Origin: Nocardioidaceae bacterium SCSIO 66511
Lineage (GTDB): Bacteria; Actinomycetota; Actinomycetes; Propionibacteriales; Nocardioidaceae
Assembly: GCA_023100825.1 (NCBI GenBank)
Contig: CP095846.1
Coordinates: 1,860,001-1,924,000 of the forward strand
DNA length: 64,000 nucleotides
Reading direction: 5' to 3'
This document shows, piece after piece, positions 18,162 through 26,531 of this stretch. Numbering within the stretch: the stretch's first letter is position 1; the number at the start of each line of letters is the position of its first letter. Position numbers and translations under genes: made by a program. The notes beneath the pieces were generated by a model, which worked only from the letters and a program-made list of their open reading frames with translations, was not told the DNA's origin and searched no databases.

Positions 18162-18953
18162 CTATTTACGTGGGGGAAGGGGTACGAACCCGCTCGTCCT
18201 TCGTACGTACTCGGCGTAGCCGGGTCGATGCTCGAGATGGGTTTCCATCAGGGGCTTTCCGGTACCCCGGACGAGCAACCAGGTCATCGCGACCGGTGAG
18301 AGGAAGGCGACCGCCGCAGCCGGTGCGGACGCGGCGCAGATGTAGAAGCCCCACCACACGCAGGCGTCGCCGAAATAGTTCGGGTGCCGGGTGTAGCGCC
18401 ATAGGCCGGTGTCGAGTACGTGTCCGCGGTTCGCGGGGTCGGCGCGGAACCGCGTGAGCTGGGCATCGCCAACGGACTCGAAGAAGACGCCGACCAGCCA
18501 AAGGCCGACGCCTGGAATGACCCACCAGCGAACGGATGCCGTGCTCGCTTGTGCCAGCTGGACCGGCAGCGAGATGAACCACATGGCGAGTCCCTGTGGG
18601 AGACATACCCATAGTGCCGCGGTGCGCATTCGTCCGCCAGCATGGCGCTCGAAGAGGTCCGCGTACCGCTCGTCCTCGCCGGCACCGCGGCTGCGTCGAC
18701 CGATGTGTTGGGTCAGCCGGAGACCCCACGCGGTCACCAGTACGGCGAGCAGGATCCGCAGCTCGTTGCCCGTCGAGTCCCACGTGATCGCCAGGCCGAT
18801 CAGGGAGATCGCGGCGAATCCCGCTCCCCACACGGTGTCGATGACACTGACCTCGCCCGTGCGTCTGACCCGCAGCAGTACGAAGACCATCGCACCAGCC
18901 ACCACTGCGGCGGAGGCAGTCAGCACCGAGACCACGACGTGCGGGTCACGCAT
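18162..18953 (-). CDS. DUF1295 / steroid 5-alpha-reductase-like membrane protein
   Basis: The protein has 263 residues with about six membrane helices. The C-terminal motif RYTRHPNYFGD near residue 187 and GTGKPLMETHLEHRPGYAEYVRRTSGFVP are diagnostic of DUF1295, related to isoprenylcysteine methyltransferases and steroid reductases. It is the last gene of a five-gene operon and overlaps the preceding gene by 8 bases. The equivalent gene in Mycobacterium tuberculosis is Rv0446c in the sigK locus. It probably modifies a lipid or lipid-linked intermediate; the reaction is unknown. Confidence 0.88.
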   Translation of the reverse strand: MRDPHVVVSVLTASAAVVAGAMVFVLLRVRRTGEVSVIDTVWGAGFAAISLIGLAITWDSTGNELRILLAVLVTAWGLRLTQHIGRRSRGAGEDERYADLFERHAGGRMRTAALWVCLPQGLAMWFISLPVQLAQASTASVRWWVIPGVGLWLVGVFFESVGDAQLTRFRADPANRGHVLDTGLWRYTRHPNYFGDACVWWGFYICAASAPAAAVAFLSPVAMTWLLVRGTGKPLMETHLEHRPGYAEYVRRTSGFVPLPPRK

Positions 18954-20211
18954 TCGACGCGCCGTTGACAGGGGGCCGCACGGCGAGTATCTGGTCGACG
19001 CCCATCCGGTTCTCCTCGAACGCCAGCGCGCCGCCGGCCAGGTACAGGCGCCAGATCCTGGCCGTGCGCTCGCCCGCGACTCTCACGACGGTCTGCCAGT
19101 TGTCCTCGAGGTTGTGTGCCCAGGCGCGTGCGGTGAGCTGGTAATGGGTGCGTAGTCCCGCGATGTCGCGGATCTCGAATCCGGTCCGCCGCAGCATCGC
19201 GCATGTCTCGTCCAGCGGCCGCATGTGCATGTCGGGGGCGATGTAGCTCTCGATGAAAGCGCCACCGCCCGGGTTGCCCGTGCGAGACATCTGCTGCAGG
19301 AGCAGCCGACCCCCGGGTCGCAGCGCACCGAACATCGTCGACAGGTACGTGGGGTACTGGCGACGGCCGACATGCTCGCCCATCTCGATCGATGCCACCG
19401 CGTCCACGCGGCGAACATCGACGTCGCGGTAGTCGCGAACCTCGACGTCGATGAGGTGGTCCAGCCGATTGCGTTGCACGAGCTCGCGGACGTACGCCGC
19501 CTGCTCCGTCGAAAGCGTGACGCCGCTCGCGTGTACGCCGTAGCGCGTCGCCGCATGGATGAGCAGCGATCCCCAACCGCAACCGACATCGAGCAGTCGA
19601 GTGCCTGGACGCAGGTCGAGTTTGCGGCAGATGCGATCCAGCTTCTCGTACGACGCTTGCGCGCTGTCGGCGATGGTGGGCGGGTCGTCGGGTTCGTGGA
19701 GCCACAGCCCGCAGGAGTACGCCATCGTGTCATCGAGGATCGTCTCGTAGAAGTCGTTCCCGAGGTCGTAATGGTGGCGGATCGCATCGGCGTCGCGGCG
19801 CAGACTGTGCAACGGGCCCGAGAGCCGTGCCTCTTCCGGAGGCGGGGATGGTGGGCGTCTGAGCGCGCCTGCCCGGGCGAGCGCACGGACCGACTCGATG
19901 ATCTCCCCGGACGCGTGCGGAAGCGTACGCCACAGCGGCGGTCTGACTTCGGACGTCCGGCGTACCGCTCGCAGCGCATCGGTCAGGTCGCCCTCGACAT
20001 CGATCGCCCCGCTCACGTACGCCCTTGCAAGCCCGAGCTCTCCGGGCCGCCAGACGACGTGGCGGACCGCATCCGGTGAGTTGAGGCTCAAGCGTTCTGA
20101 ACCCGAGCCGAACACGCTGCCGTCCCATGCCCGGATTCTCAGCGGCAGGGTCGTGCCGAGCAATGAGGATGCCGCGCGGTGGATGGCCTCCGCGATTGTT
20201 GGACTGGTCAC
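18946..20211 (-). CDS. cyclopropane-fatty-acid synthase family methyltransferase (second paralogue)
   Basis: The protein has 421 residues. The SAM-binding motif LLDVGCGWGS lies near residue 205, GVTLSTEQ near 230 and SIEMGEHVG near 274. These are the conserved CFA-synthase blocks that bind SAM, lipid and bicarbonate. Such enzymes methylate the double bond of membrane phospholipid acyl chains. The start ATG overlaps the stop of the other methyltransferase gene (ATGA). It is homologous to that neighbour but distinct, so the two may carry out successive or alternative methyl transfers. It corresponds in position to ufaA1 of the mycobacterial sigK locus. Confidence 0.92.
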   Translation of the reverse strand: MTSPTIAEAIHRAASSLLGTTLPLRIRAWDGSVFGSGSERLSLNSPDAVRHVVWRPGELGLARAYVSGAIDVEGDLTDALRAVRRTSEVRPPLWRTLPHASGEIIESVRALARAGALRRPPSPPPEEARLSGPLHSLRRDADAIRHHYDLGNDFYETILDDTMAYSCGLWLHEPDDPPTIADSAQASYEKLDRICRKLDLRPGTRLLDVGCGWGSLLIHAATRYGVHASGVTLSTEQAAYVRELVQRNRLDHLIDVEVRDYRDVDVRRVDAVASIEMGEHVGRRQYPTYLSTMFGALRPGGRLLLQQMSRTGNPGGGAFIESYIAPDMHMRPLDETCAMLRRTGFEIRDIAGLRTHYQLTARAWAHNLEDNWQTVVRVAGERTARIWRLYLAGGALAFEENRMGVDQILAVRPPVNGASNA

Positions 20212-21455
20212 GCGGTTCGTCCCTTCTCCAACACGATCTGCTCAACGTCGAGGTGACCGGAACTGAAGCCCGCTTCGCAGTACGCCAGGTAGAACTCCCA
20301 CATTCGGCAGAACGTGTCGTCGAAACCAAGGGCGAGGACCTCCGAGTGCGCGGCACAGAAGCGGATACGCCATTGTCGAAGGGTCTTCGCGTAATGAGCG
20401 CCGAACGCCTGCCGGTCGCTGATCCGCAGGCCGTGGTCGTGGGCGTTGTCCGCGATTGCGCGTATCGATGGGATGAGACCGCCGGGAAAGATGTACTTGT
20501 GGATCCAGCCCCACGAGCGACGGGTGGCGAGCATGTGGTCGTGGTCCATGGTGATGGCTTGCAGGCCGATGCGTCCGTGCGGTTCGAGATGCTCGGCAAG
20601 ACAGCGGAAGTACGCGTTCCAGTACCGTTCGCCGACGGCCTCGATCATCTCGACGCTGACGATCGCGTCGTACGTGCCTCGTACGTCGCGAAAGTCGCAG
20701 AGCTGTACGTCGATTCGATCCAGCAGACCCGCGTCCCGAGCGGCGGCTCGTACGTACTCGACCTGTTCGGTCGACAGGGTGACCGTCGTGACACTCGCAC
20801 CGCGCTGCGCCGCTCGTAATGCGAGCGATCCCCAGCCGGTGCCGATTTCGAGTACCCGGGACCGCGGGCCGACGTCCGCGGCGTCGAGGAGCGTGTCCAG
20901 CTTGCGTTGCTGCGCACGCTCGAGGTCGTCGCCCGGCCCGAACAACGCTGCCGAGTACGTCATGGTGGAGTCCAGGAACAGACTGAAGAGATCGTTCGAG
21001 CGGTCGTAGTGATGCGCCGCGTTCGAACGAGCCCCGCGTCGGTCAGCATCTTCCGCAGCGGGCATGGGCCGGTCGTACCATCGCCGCAGGCGTTGCAGAC
21101 GTGGCGGAACGAGATCGCGAAGGTGGATAGCGAACGCGTGCAGGAGGCCGTGCAGATCGTCGGTCGTCCAGGCGCCGCTCATCCAACCCTCGCCGACGCC
21201 GATCAGCCCGTTCGCGCCGACACGTGCGTAGAACTCCTCCGGACGCAGTAGCCGGATCGCGGGTCCGTTCGACTCCGCGTTCTCGAGGCCCGTGAGCACC
21301 CGAATACCGGCGATCGAGGCAGCGCGTCGCAAGAGGAGTCGCGCAACCGCTGCCTTGAATGGCGCGTACGGTACGGATGCCACCTGGGGCCAACGGGTGG
21401 CGTCGATACCTGCGTTGGGCGTGAGCACGGGCGGTGCTGGGCGTACGAAAGTCAT
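20208..21455 (-). CDS. cyclopropane-fatty-acid synthase family methyltransferase (first paralogue)
   Basis: The protein has 415 residues; the start ATG at 21455 overlaps the DUF1365 stop (ATGA). SAM motif VLEIGTGWGSLALRA lies near residue 195, then TVTLSTEQVEYV and IVSVEMIEAVGERYW near 265, which are CFA-family blocks. The C-terminus has FAAHSEVLALGFDDTFCRMWEFYLAYCEAGF, characteristic of the family. It acts on membrane phospholipid acyl chains. It sits in the middle of the SigK-type operon and is translationally coupled on both sides. Confidence 0.92.
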   Translation of the reverse strand: MTFVRPAPPVLTPNAGIDATRWPQVASVPYAPFKAAVARLLLRRAASIAGIRVLTGLENAESNGPAIRLLRPEEFYARVGANGLIGVGEGWMSGAWTTDDLHGLLHAFAIHLRDLVPPRLQRLRRWYDRPMPAAEDADRRGARSNAAHHYDRSNDLFSLFLDSTMTYSAALFGPGDDLERAQQRKLDTLLDAADVGPRSRVLEIGTGWGSLALRAAQRGASVTTVTLSTEQVEYVRAAARDAGLLDRIDVQLCDFRDVRGTYDAIVSVEMIEAVGERYWNAYFRCLAEHLEPHGRIGLQAITMDHDHMLATRRSWGWIHKYIFPGGLIPSIRAIADNAHDHGLRISDRQAFGAHYAKTLRQWRIRFCAAHSEVLALGFDDTFCRMWEFYLAYCEAGFSSGHLDVEQIVLEKGRTA

Positions 21456-22192
21456 ACTTCCTCCTGCCGTCGACGTCTGTTGTCGTTTGTGATCGGTAGG
21501 CGGCGTAACCAGAGCCGCACACCTTGCCAACGGATCAGCGCGGACACCCGCAACGTGGGCAGCGGATAGCGCAGGGCCAACCAGAGCAGGGTGCTGGTGC
21601 GAGGAGCGTGTCGCTCGCCGATGAGGGTCGCGACGAAGGAGGTTCGCCCGCGTTGTCGGAGCTGTACGCTGACGTTCAGAGTCCTTCCAGGTATGGGGAC
21701 ACGGATCTCGTAGCGGCCGTCGTCGGCGAGGAACGGTGAGACCGGGAGTCGCTTGTCGGTACCGACTCGGCCGTCGGGGCCCGGGCTGAGGACATAGGCG
21801 TGCCGGGCGCCGTACGTGTTGTGCACCTCGGCCACCACCGCACGGAGCGCGCCGTCCGCGTCGTAGCACCAGAAGAGTGATAGCGGGTTGAACACGTAAC
21901 CGAGGAACGCCGGCGAGGCGAGCATGATGACCGGGCCGTCGCCCGACCCGACGCCCGACCGGTCGAGCTCGCGATCGATGTTCGCTCGAAGGCTGCGGTG
22001 CGCGTCGCCGATGTGGTCGCGCGCGCGGAACCTCGCGAAAACGCCAAGTGGGGCTCGAAGCCGAGGGAGGTCATCGATGTCGACAAGCCACAGGTACAGG
22101 CCGTACCGGAACCGGCGGTGGACGGGTTCGCGGCGGACGTGCACGGTTGTGGCGTCGTACAGCATCGGCGTGAGCGGCGGGCCGGTCGTCAC
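21452..22192 (-). CDS. DUF1365 family protein
   Basis: The protein has 246 residues. The GTG at 22192 overlaps the FAD-oxidase stop (GTGA) and is preferred; an ATG nine codons later (MLYDATTVHV) is the alternative. The family strings RRFRYGLYLWLVDIDDLP, FNPLSLFWCYDADG and VAEVHNTYG are present. DUF1365 proteins occur almost always beside FAD amine-oxidase-like and CFA-like genes. The mycobacterial equivalent is Rv0448c. The molecular role is unknown; a part in fatty-acyl-chain modification is inferred from context. Confidence 0.9.
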   Translation of the reverse strand: MTTGPPLTPMLYDATTVHVRREPVHRRFRYGLYLWLVDIDDLPRLRAPLGVFARFRARDHIGDAHRSLRANIDRELDRSGVGSGDGPVIMLASPAFLGYVFNPLSLFWCYDADGALRAVVAEVHNTYGARHAYVLSPGPDGRVGTDKRLPVSPFLADDGRYEIRVPIPGRTLNVSVQLRQRGRTSFVATLIGERHAPRTSTLLWLALRYPLPTLRVSALIRWQGVRLWLRRLPITNDNRRRRQEEV

Positions 22193-23466
22193 CAGACCAC
22201 CCCGAGCCGAGCCGCCGCGCGCACACCCGACGCGCACCCGTCTTCGTGAAACCCCCAGCCCTGCCAGGCGCCGGCGAAGAGCACCCGCCCGGTCATCAGA
22301 TCGGGTATGCGCTGCTGCGCCGCCACCGACTTCGGTGTGAAGATCGGATGCTCGTACGTGACTTCCGCCAGGATCTTGGACTCGGCGACCCGCCCTCGGA
22401 GGCCGAAGGACTCGAGCACCCTCGCGCCGTCGCCTCGAAGATGCTGCAACCTGGTCAGGTCGTAGGTGACTCGCGCATTCGTCGCGTGTTCGGCGCCGCA
22501 GTCGTCGGCGACATAGTTCCACGAAGCGGAGGCCCCCCGTGAGCGGGGCAACACGTTCGTATCGGTGTGCACGATGCCTTCGTTGCGGGTGGAGGCGAAG
22601 GAGCCGAGGACGGCGCGTTCGATGTCCGACGGGTCGTCGAGCAGCCGAAGCGCTTGATCGGCGTGCGTCGCCAGCACGACCTGGTCGTACGCATCGACCT
22701 CGTCGCCGTCGGTGCGGACATCGACCCGGTCGGCGCCTCGCTGCACGGTGCGGATCGGCGTGGCCGTGCGCACCGTATGCATCTCTTTGGCTATCCGTTC
22801 GACGTACGTACGCGATCCGCCCGCGACGGTGAGCCATTGCGGAGAGCCCGAAACCGACAACATGCCGTGGTTGTCGAGGAACGTGAACAGGTAACGCGCC
22901 GGGTAGGCCATTGCGTCACTCGTGCCCGACGACCAGACCGTGGCCACGAGTGGAAGGACGAAGTGGTTCACGGCGTACGACGAGAACCGGTGCGTACGCA
23001 GGAACTCGCCCAGCGTCGGTTCATCGCCGGTCGGCTGCTCGGCGAGGAACGTGCGCGCCGCCCGGTGAAATCGGCGGATCTCGGCCAGGAGTCGCAAGAA
23101 TCGAGGGCGTGCGGCATTGGAACGCTGCGCGAATACACCTCGGATGCCGCGCGCACCTGCGTACTCCAGACCGCATCCGTCGCAGCGGACACTCATGGAC
23201 ATCTCGCTCGGCCGGGTCTGCACACCCAGCTCCGAGAAGAGCTTGGTGAGCAGCGGGTACGTACGCCGGTTGTGCACGATGAACCCGGTGTCGACGGCGA
23301 CGGCCGCACCGCCCATCGCGAGGTCGTGCGTGTGCGCATGACCACCGAGCCGGTCGGCTTGCTCGTAGAGTGTCACGTCGTACTGGCGCTGCAGAAGGTA
23401 CGCCGCCGTCAGGCCGGAAACACCGGATCCGACGACCGCGACTCGTGACCGACGTGTACCGCTCAT
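22189..23466 (-). CDS. FAD-dependent amine-oxidase-like oxidoreductase
   Basis: The protein has 425 residues and is the first gene of the lipid-modification operon. The N-terminal dinucleotide motif VAVVGSGVSGLTAAYLL is followed by YEQADRLGGHAHTHD. The C-terminal flavin-binding part ends in VLFAGAWQGWGFHEDGCASG, typical of Rv0449c-like proteins. In relatives this enzyme works with the CFA-type methyltransferase on unsaturated acyl chains. The start at 23466 places it 41 bases downstream of a SigK-type -10 element on the minus strand. The following gene is coupled by a GTGA overlap. Confidence 0.92.
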   Translation of the reverse strand: MSGTRRSRVAVVGSGVSGLTAAYLLQRQYDVTLYEQADRLGGHAHTHDLAMGGAAVAVDTGFIVHNRRTYPLLTKLFSELGVQTRPSEMSMSVRCDGCGLEYAGARGIRGVFAQRSNAARPRFLRLLAEIRRFHRAARTFLAEQPTGDEPTLGEFLRTHRFSSYAVNHFVLPLVATVWSSGTSDAMAYPARYLFTFLDNHGMLSVSGSPQWLTVAGGSRTYVERIAKEMHTVRTATPIRTVQRGADRVDVRTDGDEVDAYDQVVLATHADQALRLLDDPSDIERAVLGSFASTRNEGIVHTDTNVLPRSRGASASWNYVADDCGAEHATNARVTYDLTRLQHLRGDGARVLESFGLRGRVAESKILAEVTYEHPIFTPKSVAAQQRIPDLMTGRVLFAGAWQGWGFHEDGCASGVRAAARLGVVW

Positions 23467-23507
23467 GCCTTCACGTCCTCTCGTACCGGGACACCTGCTC
23501 GTTCGTG

Positions 23508-23535
23508 GTTCGGAGCCGAGCGGGGAGAGGTTTGG
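23508..23535 (-). promoter_or_regulatory. SigK-type promoter of the lipid-modification operon
   Basis: Read on the minus strand, CCAAACC (23535-23529), a 16-base spacer, and CGAAC (23512-23508). It differs from the other three sites only by T to A in the -35 element. The FAD-oxidase start lies 41 bases downstream. Confidence 0.78.
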
Positions 23536-23659
23536 TGCGGGACCGAGTCGGATTTGCCGCGGCACCGAACGGCCGACGGTAGGGGGCCGCGGCGCCCGGG
23601 TTGCCACCCGCACGAGTCTGCGTGCATGGTGTGGCAATGACCTCGCATCCGGCGCCTCT

Positions 23660-25036
23660 ATGACCACGACGGCGCTGGTGGTCTTCACCCGCGACCTGCG
23701 GGTGCACGACAATCCGACTCTGCGAGGTGCGGTCGACGCTGCCGACCGCGTTGTCGCGCTGTTCGTCATCGATGAGCGGATTGCGGATTCGGGTTTCGGC
23801 TGCCCCAACCGGGCGGCCTTCCTCGCCGACTGCCTGCACGATCTCGATGCGGGTCTCCGGCGCCTCGGCTCCTTTCTGGTGATGCGGCGCGGAGATCCCA
23901 TCGATCAGATCGCCCAACTCGCCGACCGACTCGATGCGAGTTCGATCCACGTGTCGCTCGACTGGAGTGCGTACGCGCAACGGCGTTCGGAGCGACTCCG
24001 GGCCAGGCTCACGGCCGACGGACGCGCGCTGGTCGAGTATGCGGAGACGATTCCGTTGGTTCCACCGGGGAGTGTGCATCCACAGGACAAGGACCATTAC
24101 TCGGTGTTCACGCCGTTCCATCGCCGTTGGAGCCAGGCGGTCGTACGTACCCCGTTGGACGCTCCCGAGCGCATATCGAGCAGGCGAGTCGACAGAGGCT
24201 CCGTGCCCACGGTGATGGAGTTGGGCGGCGGGAACCCCGCGCCCGAACTCCCTGCTGGCGGAGAGACTGCCGGGCGTGCCCGACTCGACGCGTGGATGCG
24301 GGACGCGGTACATCAGTACGCAGACCACGGCGACGATCTCTCCGCGGACGCGACGTCGCACCTGTCGGCGTACCTCCACTTCGGCTGTGTGAGCCCCGTC
24401 GAGGTCGCGGCGCGCGCGGGCGACTCGGCCGGCGGTGCGGCACTCGTCCGACAGCTCGCATGGCGCGACTTTCATCTGCAGGTGCTCGCGGCTCGCCCGG
24501 ATGCGTCACGTCGTGACTACCGTGGTCGTGGCGACCGATGGCGTCGAGGTGGCGAGGATTTCGTCGCGTGGTCGGAGGGCCGCACCGGCATCCCCATCGT
24601 CGATGCCGGGATGCGACAGCTCGTTCGCGAAGGCTGGATGCACAACCGTACGAGGATGATCGTGGCGAGCTTCCTCACCAAACATCTGTACGTCGACTGG
24701 CGGGAAGGCGCGGCGTACTTCCTGAACCACCTGGTCGACGGGGACATCGCGCAGAACCAGCTGAACTGGCAGTGGGTTGCCGGTACGGGAACCGACACTC
24801 GTCCCAACCGGGTGCTGAACCCGATCCGTCAAGCCGAGCGGTTCGATCCGCACGGAACGTACGTTCGGCGGTACGTCGACGAGCTCGCGTCGATCGGCGG
24901 ACGGCGCGTACACCGGCCCTGGGATCTCTCGCCGGAAGAACGTGCTGAACTCGATTACCCGTACCCCGTCGTCAACCTCGACGATGCTCGACGCGCGTTC
25001 CACACCGCCCGCGGCGAGACGCCGGATGCGCCGTGA
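23660..25036 (+). CDS. phr: deoxyribodipyrimidine photolyase
   Basis: Photolyase repairs pyrimidine dimers with light. The protein has 458 residues; the ATG at 23660 begins directly with the family start TALVVFTRDLRVHDNPTL. The N-terminal antenna domain is followed by the FAD-binding domain, with LSAYLHFGCVSP near residue 240, then GRTGIPIVDAGMRQL and GWMHNRTRMIVASFLTKHL near 320-350. GDIAQNQLNWQWVAGTGTDT near 365 carries the key Trp residues. It is a class I CPD type. It diverges from the FAD-oxidase operon and precedes sigK by 101 bases. A light or singlet-oxygen link for the whole region is inferred. Confidence 0.95.
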   Translation: MTTTALVVFTRDLRVHDNPTLRGAVDAADRVVALFVIDERIADSGFGCPNRAAFLADCLHDLDAGLRRLGSFLVMRRGDPIDQIAQLADRLDASSIHVSLDWSAYAQRRSERLRARLTADGRALVEYAETIPLVPPGSVHPQDKDHYSVFTPFHRRWSQAVVRTPLDAPERISSRRVDRGSVPTVMELGGGNPAPELPAGGETAGRARLDAWMRDAVHQYADHGDDLSADATSHLSAYLHFGCVSPVEVAARAGDSAGGAALVRQLAWRDFHLQVLAARPDASRRDYRGRGDRWRRGGEDFVAWSEGRTGIPIVDAGMRQLVREGWMHNRTRMIVASFLTKHLYVDWREGAAYFLNHLVDGDIAQNQLNWQWVAGTGTDTRPNRVLNPIRQAERFDPHGTYVRRYVDELASIGGRRVHRPWDLSPEERAELDYPYPVVNLDDARRAFHTARGETPDAP

Positions 25037-25067
25037 CGCCCGTGAAGTGGACGGGTTCGCGGCCGGA

Positions 25068-25095
25068 CCAATCCGGGTCGACTTCGGCTTCGAAC
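25068..25095 (+). promoter_or_regulatory. autoregulatory SigK-type promoter before sigK
   Basis: CCAATCC at 25068-25074, a 16-base spacer and CGAAC at 25091-25095, 42 bases before the sigK start. Identity with the fasciclin and molybdopterin-gene promoters implies that the sigma factor activates its own gene. Confidence 0.83.
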
Positions 25096-25137
25096 GGTAG
25101 TCAGCGAGGCCGTGTCGATGAGTGAGGAAGGTCTGCG

Positions 25138-25728
25138 ATGCCAGAGTTCCGAATCGTGACCGGTCCGTCTCCGGACGACGGTTCTGACGAGACGGTCGGC
25201 GCGTTGCTGAACCGGGCGGCGCGCGGAGAGGTCGCCGCGTTCGAGCGAATCTACGATGAGGTCGCCGGCGCGGTGCTCGGAGTCGCGGTTCGGGTGCTCC
25301 GCAACCGAGCGATCGCCGAGGAGGTCGCTCAAGAGGTTCTGGTGGAGGTCTGGCGGACGGCTGCGCGATACGAGCCGCGCCGAGGCTCCGGCAAGAGCTG
25401 GATCCTGACGATTGCGCATCGACGCGCGGTCGATCGCGTACGCCACGAGCAGGCGATGAGCGAACGCGACTACAACGCCGCCAGCGCCTCGGAGTCACGC
25501 GGGTTCGACGAGGTGAGCGAGACCGTCGAAGGCGGCTTGGAGCGCGAGCAGGTACGACGCTGCCTCGAAGGACTCACGGACCTGCAACGCGAATCGGTGA
25601 CGCTTGCGTACTACGACGGCTATACGTACCGAGAAGTCGCCAGGTTGCTCGACTCGCCCCTGGGAACCATCAAGACTCGAATGCGCGACGGGATCGCCCG
25701 GTTGCGCGACTGCATGGGGGTGGCCTGA
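25138..25728 (+). CDS. sigK: ECF RNA polymerase sigma factor SigK
   Basis: This is an extracytoplasmic-function sigma factor, 196 residues. Region 2 spans about residues 20-100, with VLRNRAIAEEVAQEVLVEVW and SWILTIAHRRAVDRVR. Region 4 covers about 140-190, with LTDLQRESVTLAYYDGYTYREVARLL and GTIKTRMRDGIARLRD. The downstream RskA-like anti-sigma gene, coupled by an overlap, and the surrounding Rv0446c-Rv0449c-like genes identify it as the SigK group. It should direct transcription from the CCAAWCC-N16-CGAAC promoters found before four local units. Activity would be released by proteolysis of the anti-sigma factor. Confidence 0.93.
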   Translation: MPEFRIVTGPSPDDGSDETVGALLNRAARGEVAAFERIYDEVAGAVLGVAVRVLRNRAIAEEVAQEVLVEVWRTAARYEPRRGSGKSWILTIAHRRAVDRVRHEQAMSERDYNAASASESRGFDEVSETVEGGLEREQVRRCLEGLTDLQRESVTLAYYDGYTYREVARLLDSPLGTIKTRMRDGIARLRDCMGVA

Positions 25729-26474
25729 TGTCGAACGAGACAGACGCGCACACGCTCGCCGTTCCGTACGCTCTGCACGCACTACCGCCCGACGAGATCG
25801 CGCAGTTCGAGGAACACCTGCGGGAGTGTTCATCGTGTCGCGAGGAGGTCGACGAGGTACGGGAGGTGGCGGCTCGGCTCGGCGCAGCGGAGTCCGTCGA
25901 TGCTCCAGCGCAGCTGCGGCGACGCGTACTCACAGAAATCGGCGGCGTACGACCGCTCCCGCCCGTGATCTCGGAGGACGATGCGCAGCCCGCTCGTCAC
26001 CCCGGCAGGGTTCGGCGTTGGTGGCCGCGAGTTGCAGCGGGCGTCGCGGCAGCACTACTCGTTGTCGTCGGTGTGCTCACCTCGATCGTGGTCGACCAGG
26101 CCCACGAGCTCGACGAGAACGACGAGCTCCGCGCGGCGATCGGTCGGGTCGCGTCTGCGCCCGATATGAAGCAGGAGTCGGCGAAGGTGGACGGTGCACG
26201 AGTCATCTCGATGTCCTCACGAGCGCAGGACACCGCGGTCGTGTTCTCTACGGGCATGGCGGCGCCGCCCGAGGGCAAGGACTACCAGGCCTGGTTCATC
26301 GACGGCGATCGGATTCGTTCGGCGGGCGTGATGAACGCGGGTGACGACGGCGTACGTCCGCTGGTCGCCGCCGGCCTCGATGATGCGCCGAAGCTGGGTA
26401 TCACCCTCGAGCCGGACGGAGGTTCGTCGCAGCCAACGACGAAGCCGATCGCGGTCGTAGACCTGCCTTCGTGA
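25728..26474 (+). CDS. rskA: anti-sigma-K factor RskA
   Basis: The protein has 248 residues and starts on an ATG overlapping the sigK stop (TGATG). The N-terminal zinc-finger-like anti-sigma domain shows HLRECSSCREE near residue 27. One membrane helix (VAAGVAAALLVVVGVLTSIVV) lies near residues 106-126. The extracellular RskA domain follows, ending with PKLGITLEPDGGSSQPTTKPI. It holds SigK at the membrane until regulated intramembrane proteolysis frees it. The pairing and architecture match mycobacterial RskA. Confidence 0.93.
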   Translation: MSNETDAHTLAVPYALHALPPDEIAQFEEHLRECSSCREEVDEVREVAARLGAAESVDAPAQLRRRVLTEIGGVRPLPPVISEDDAQPARHPGRVRRWWPRVAAGVAAALLVVVGVLTSIVVDQAHELDENDELRAAIGRVASAPDMKQESAKVDGARVISMSSRAQDTAVVFSTGMAAPPEGKDYQAWFIDGDRIRSAGVMNAGDDGVRPLVAAGLDDAPKLGITLEPDGGSSQPTTKPIAVVDLPS

Positions 26475-26531
26475 CGCCAAGCCGTCCTCCGGCCTGCCTG
26501 GTTGCGCCGCGGGCGGTGCACGAGTGGCGAG

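Noticed and set aside
23540-23567. Fifth SigK-type promoter before the photolyase (CGAAC at 23566 region)
   Set aside because: The element 16 bases upstream reads CCGAGTC, matching the -35 pattern at only 4 of 7 positions.
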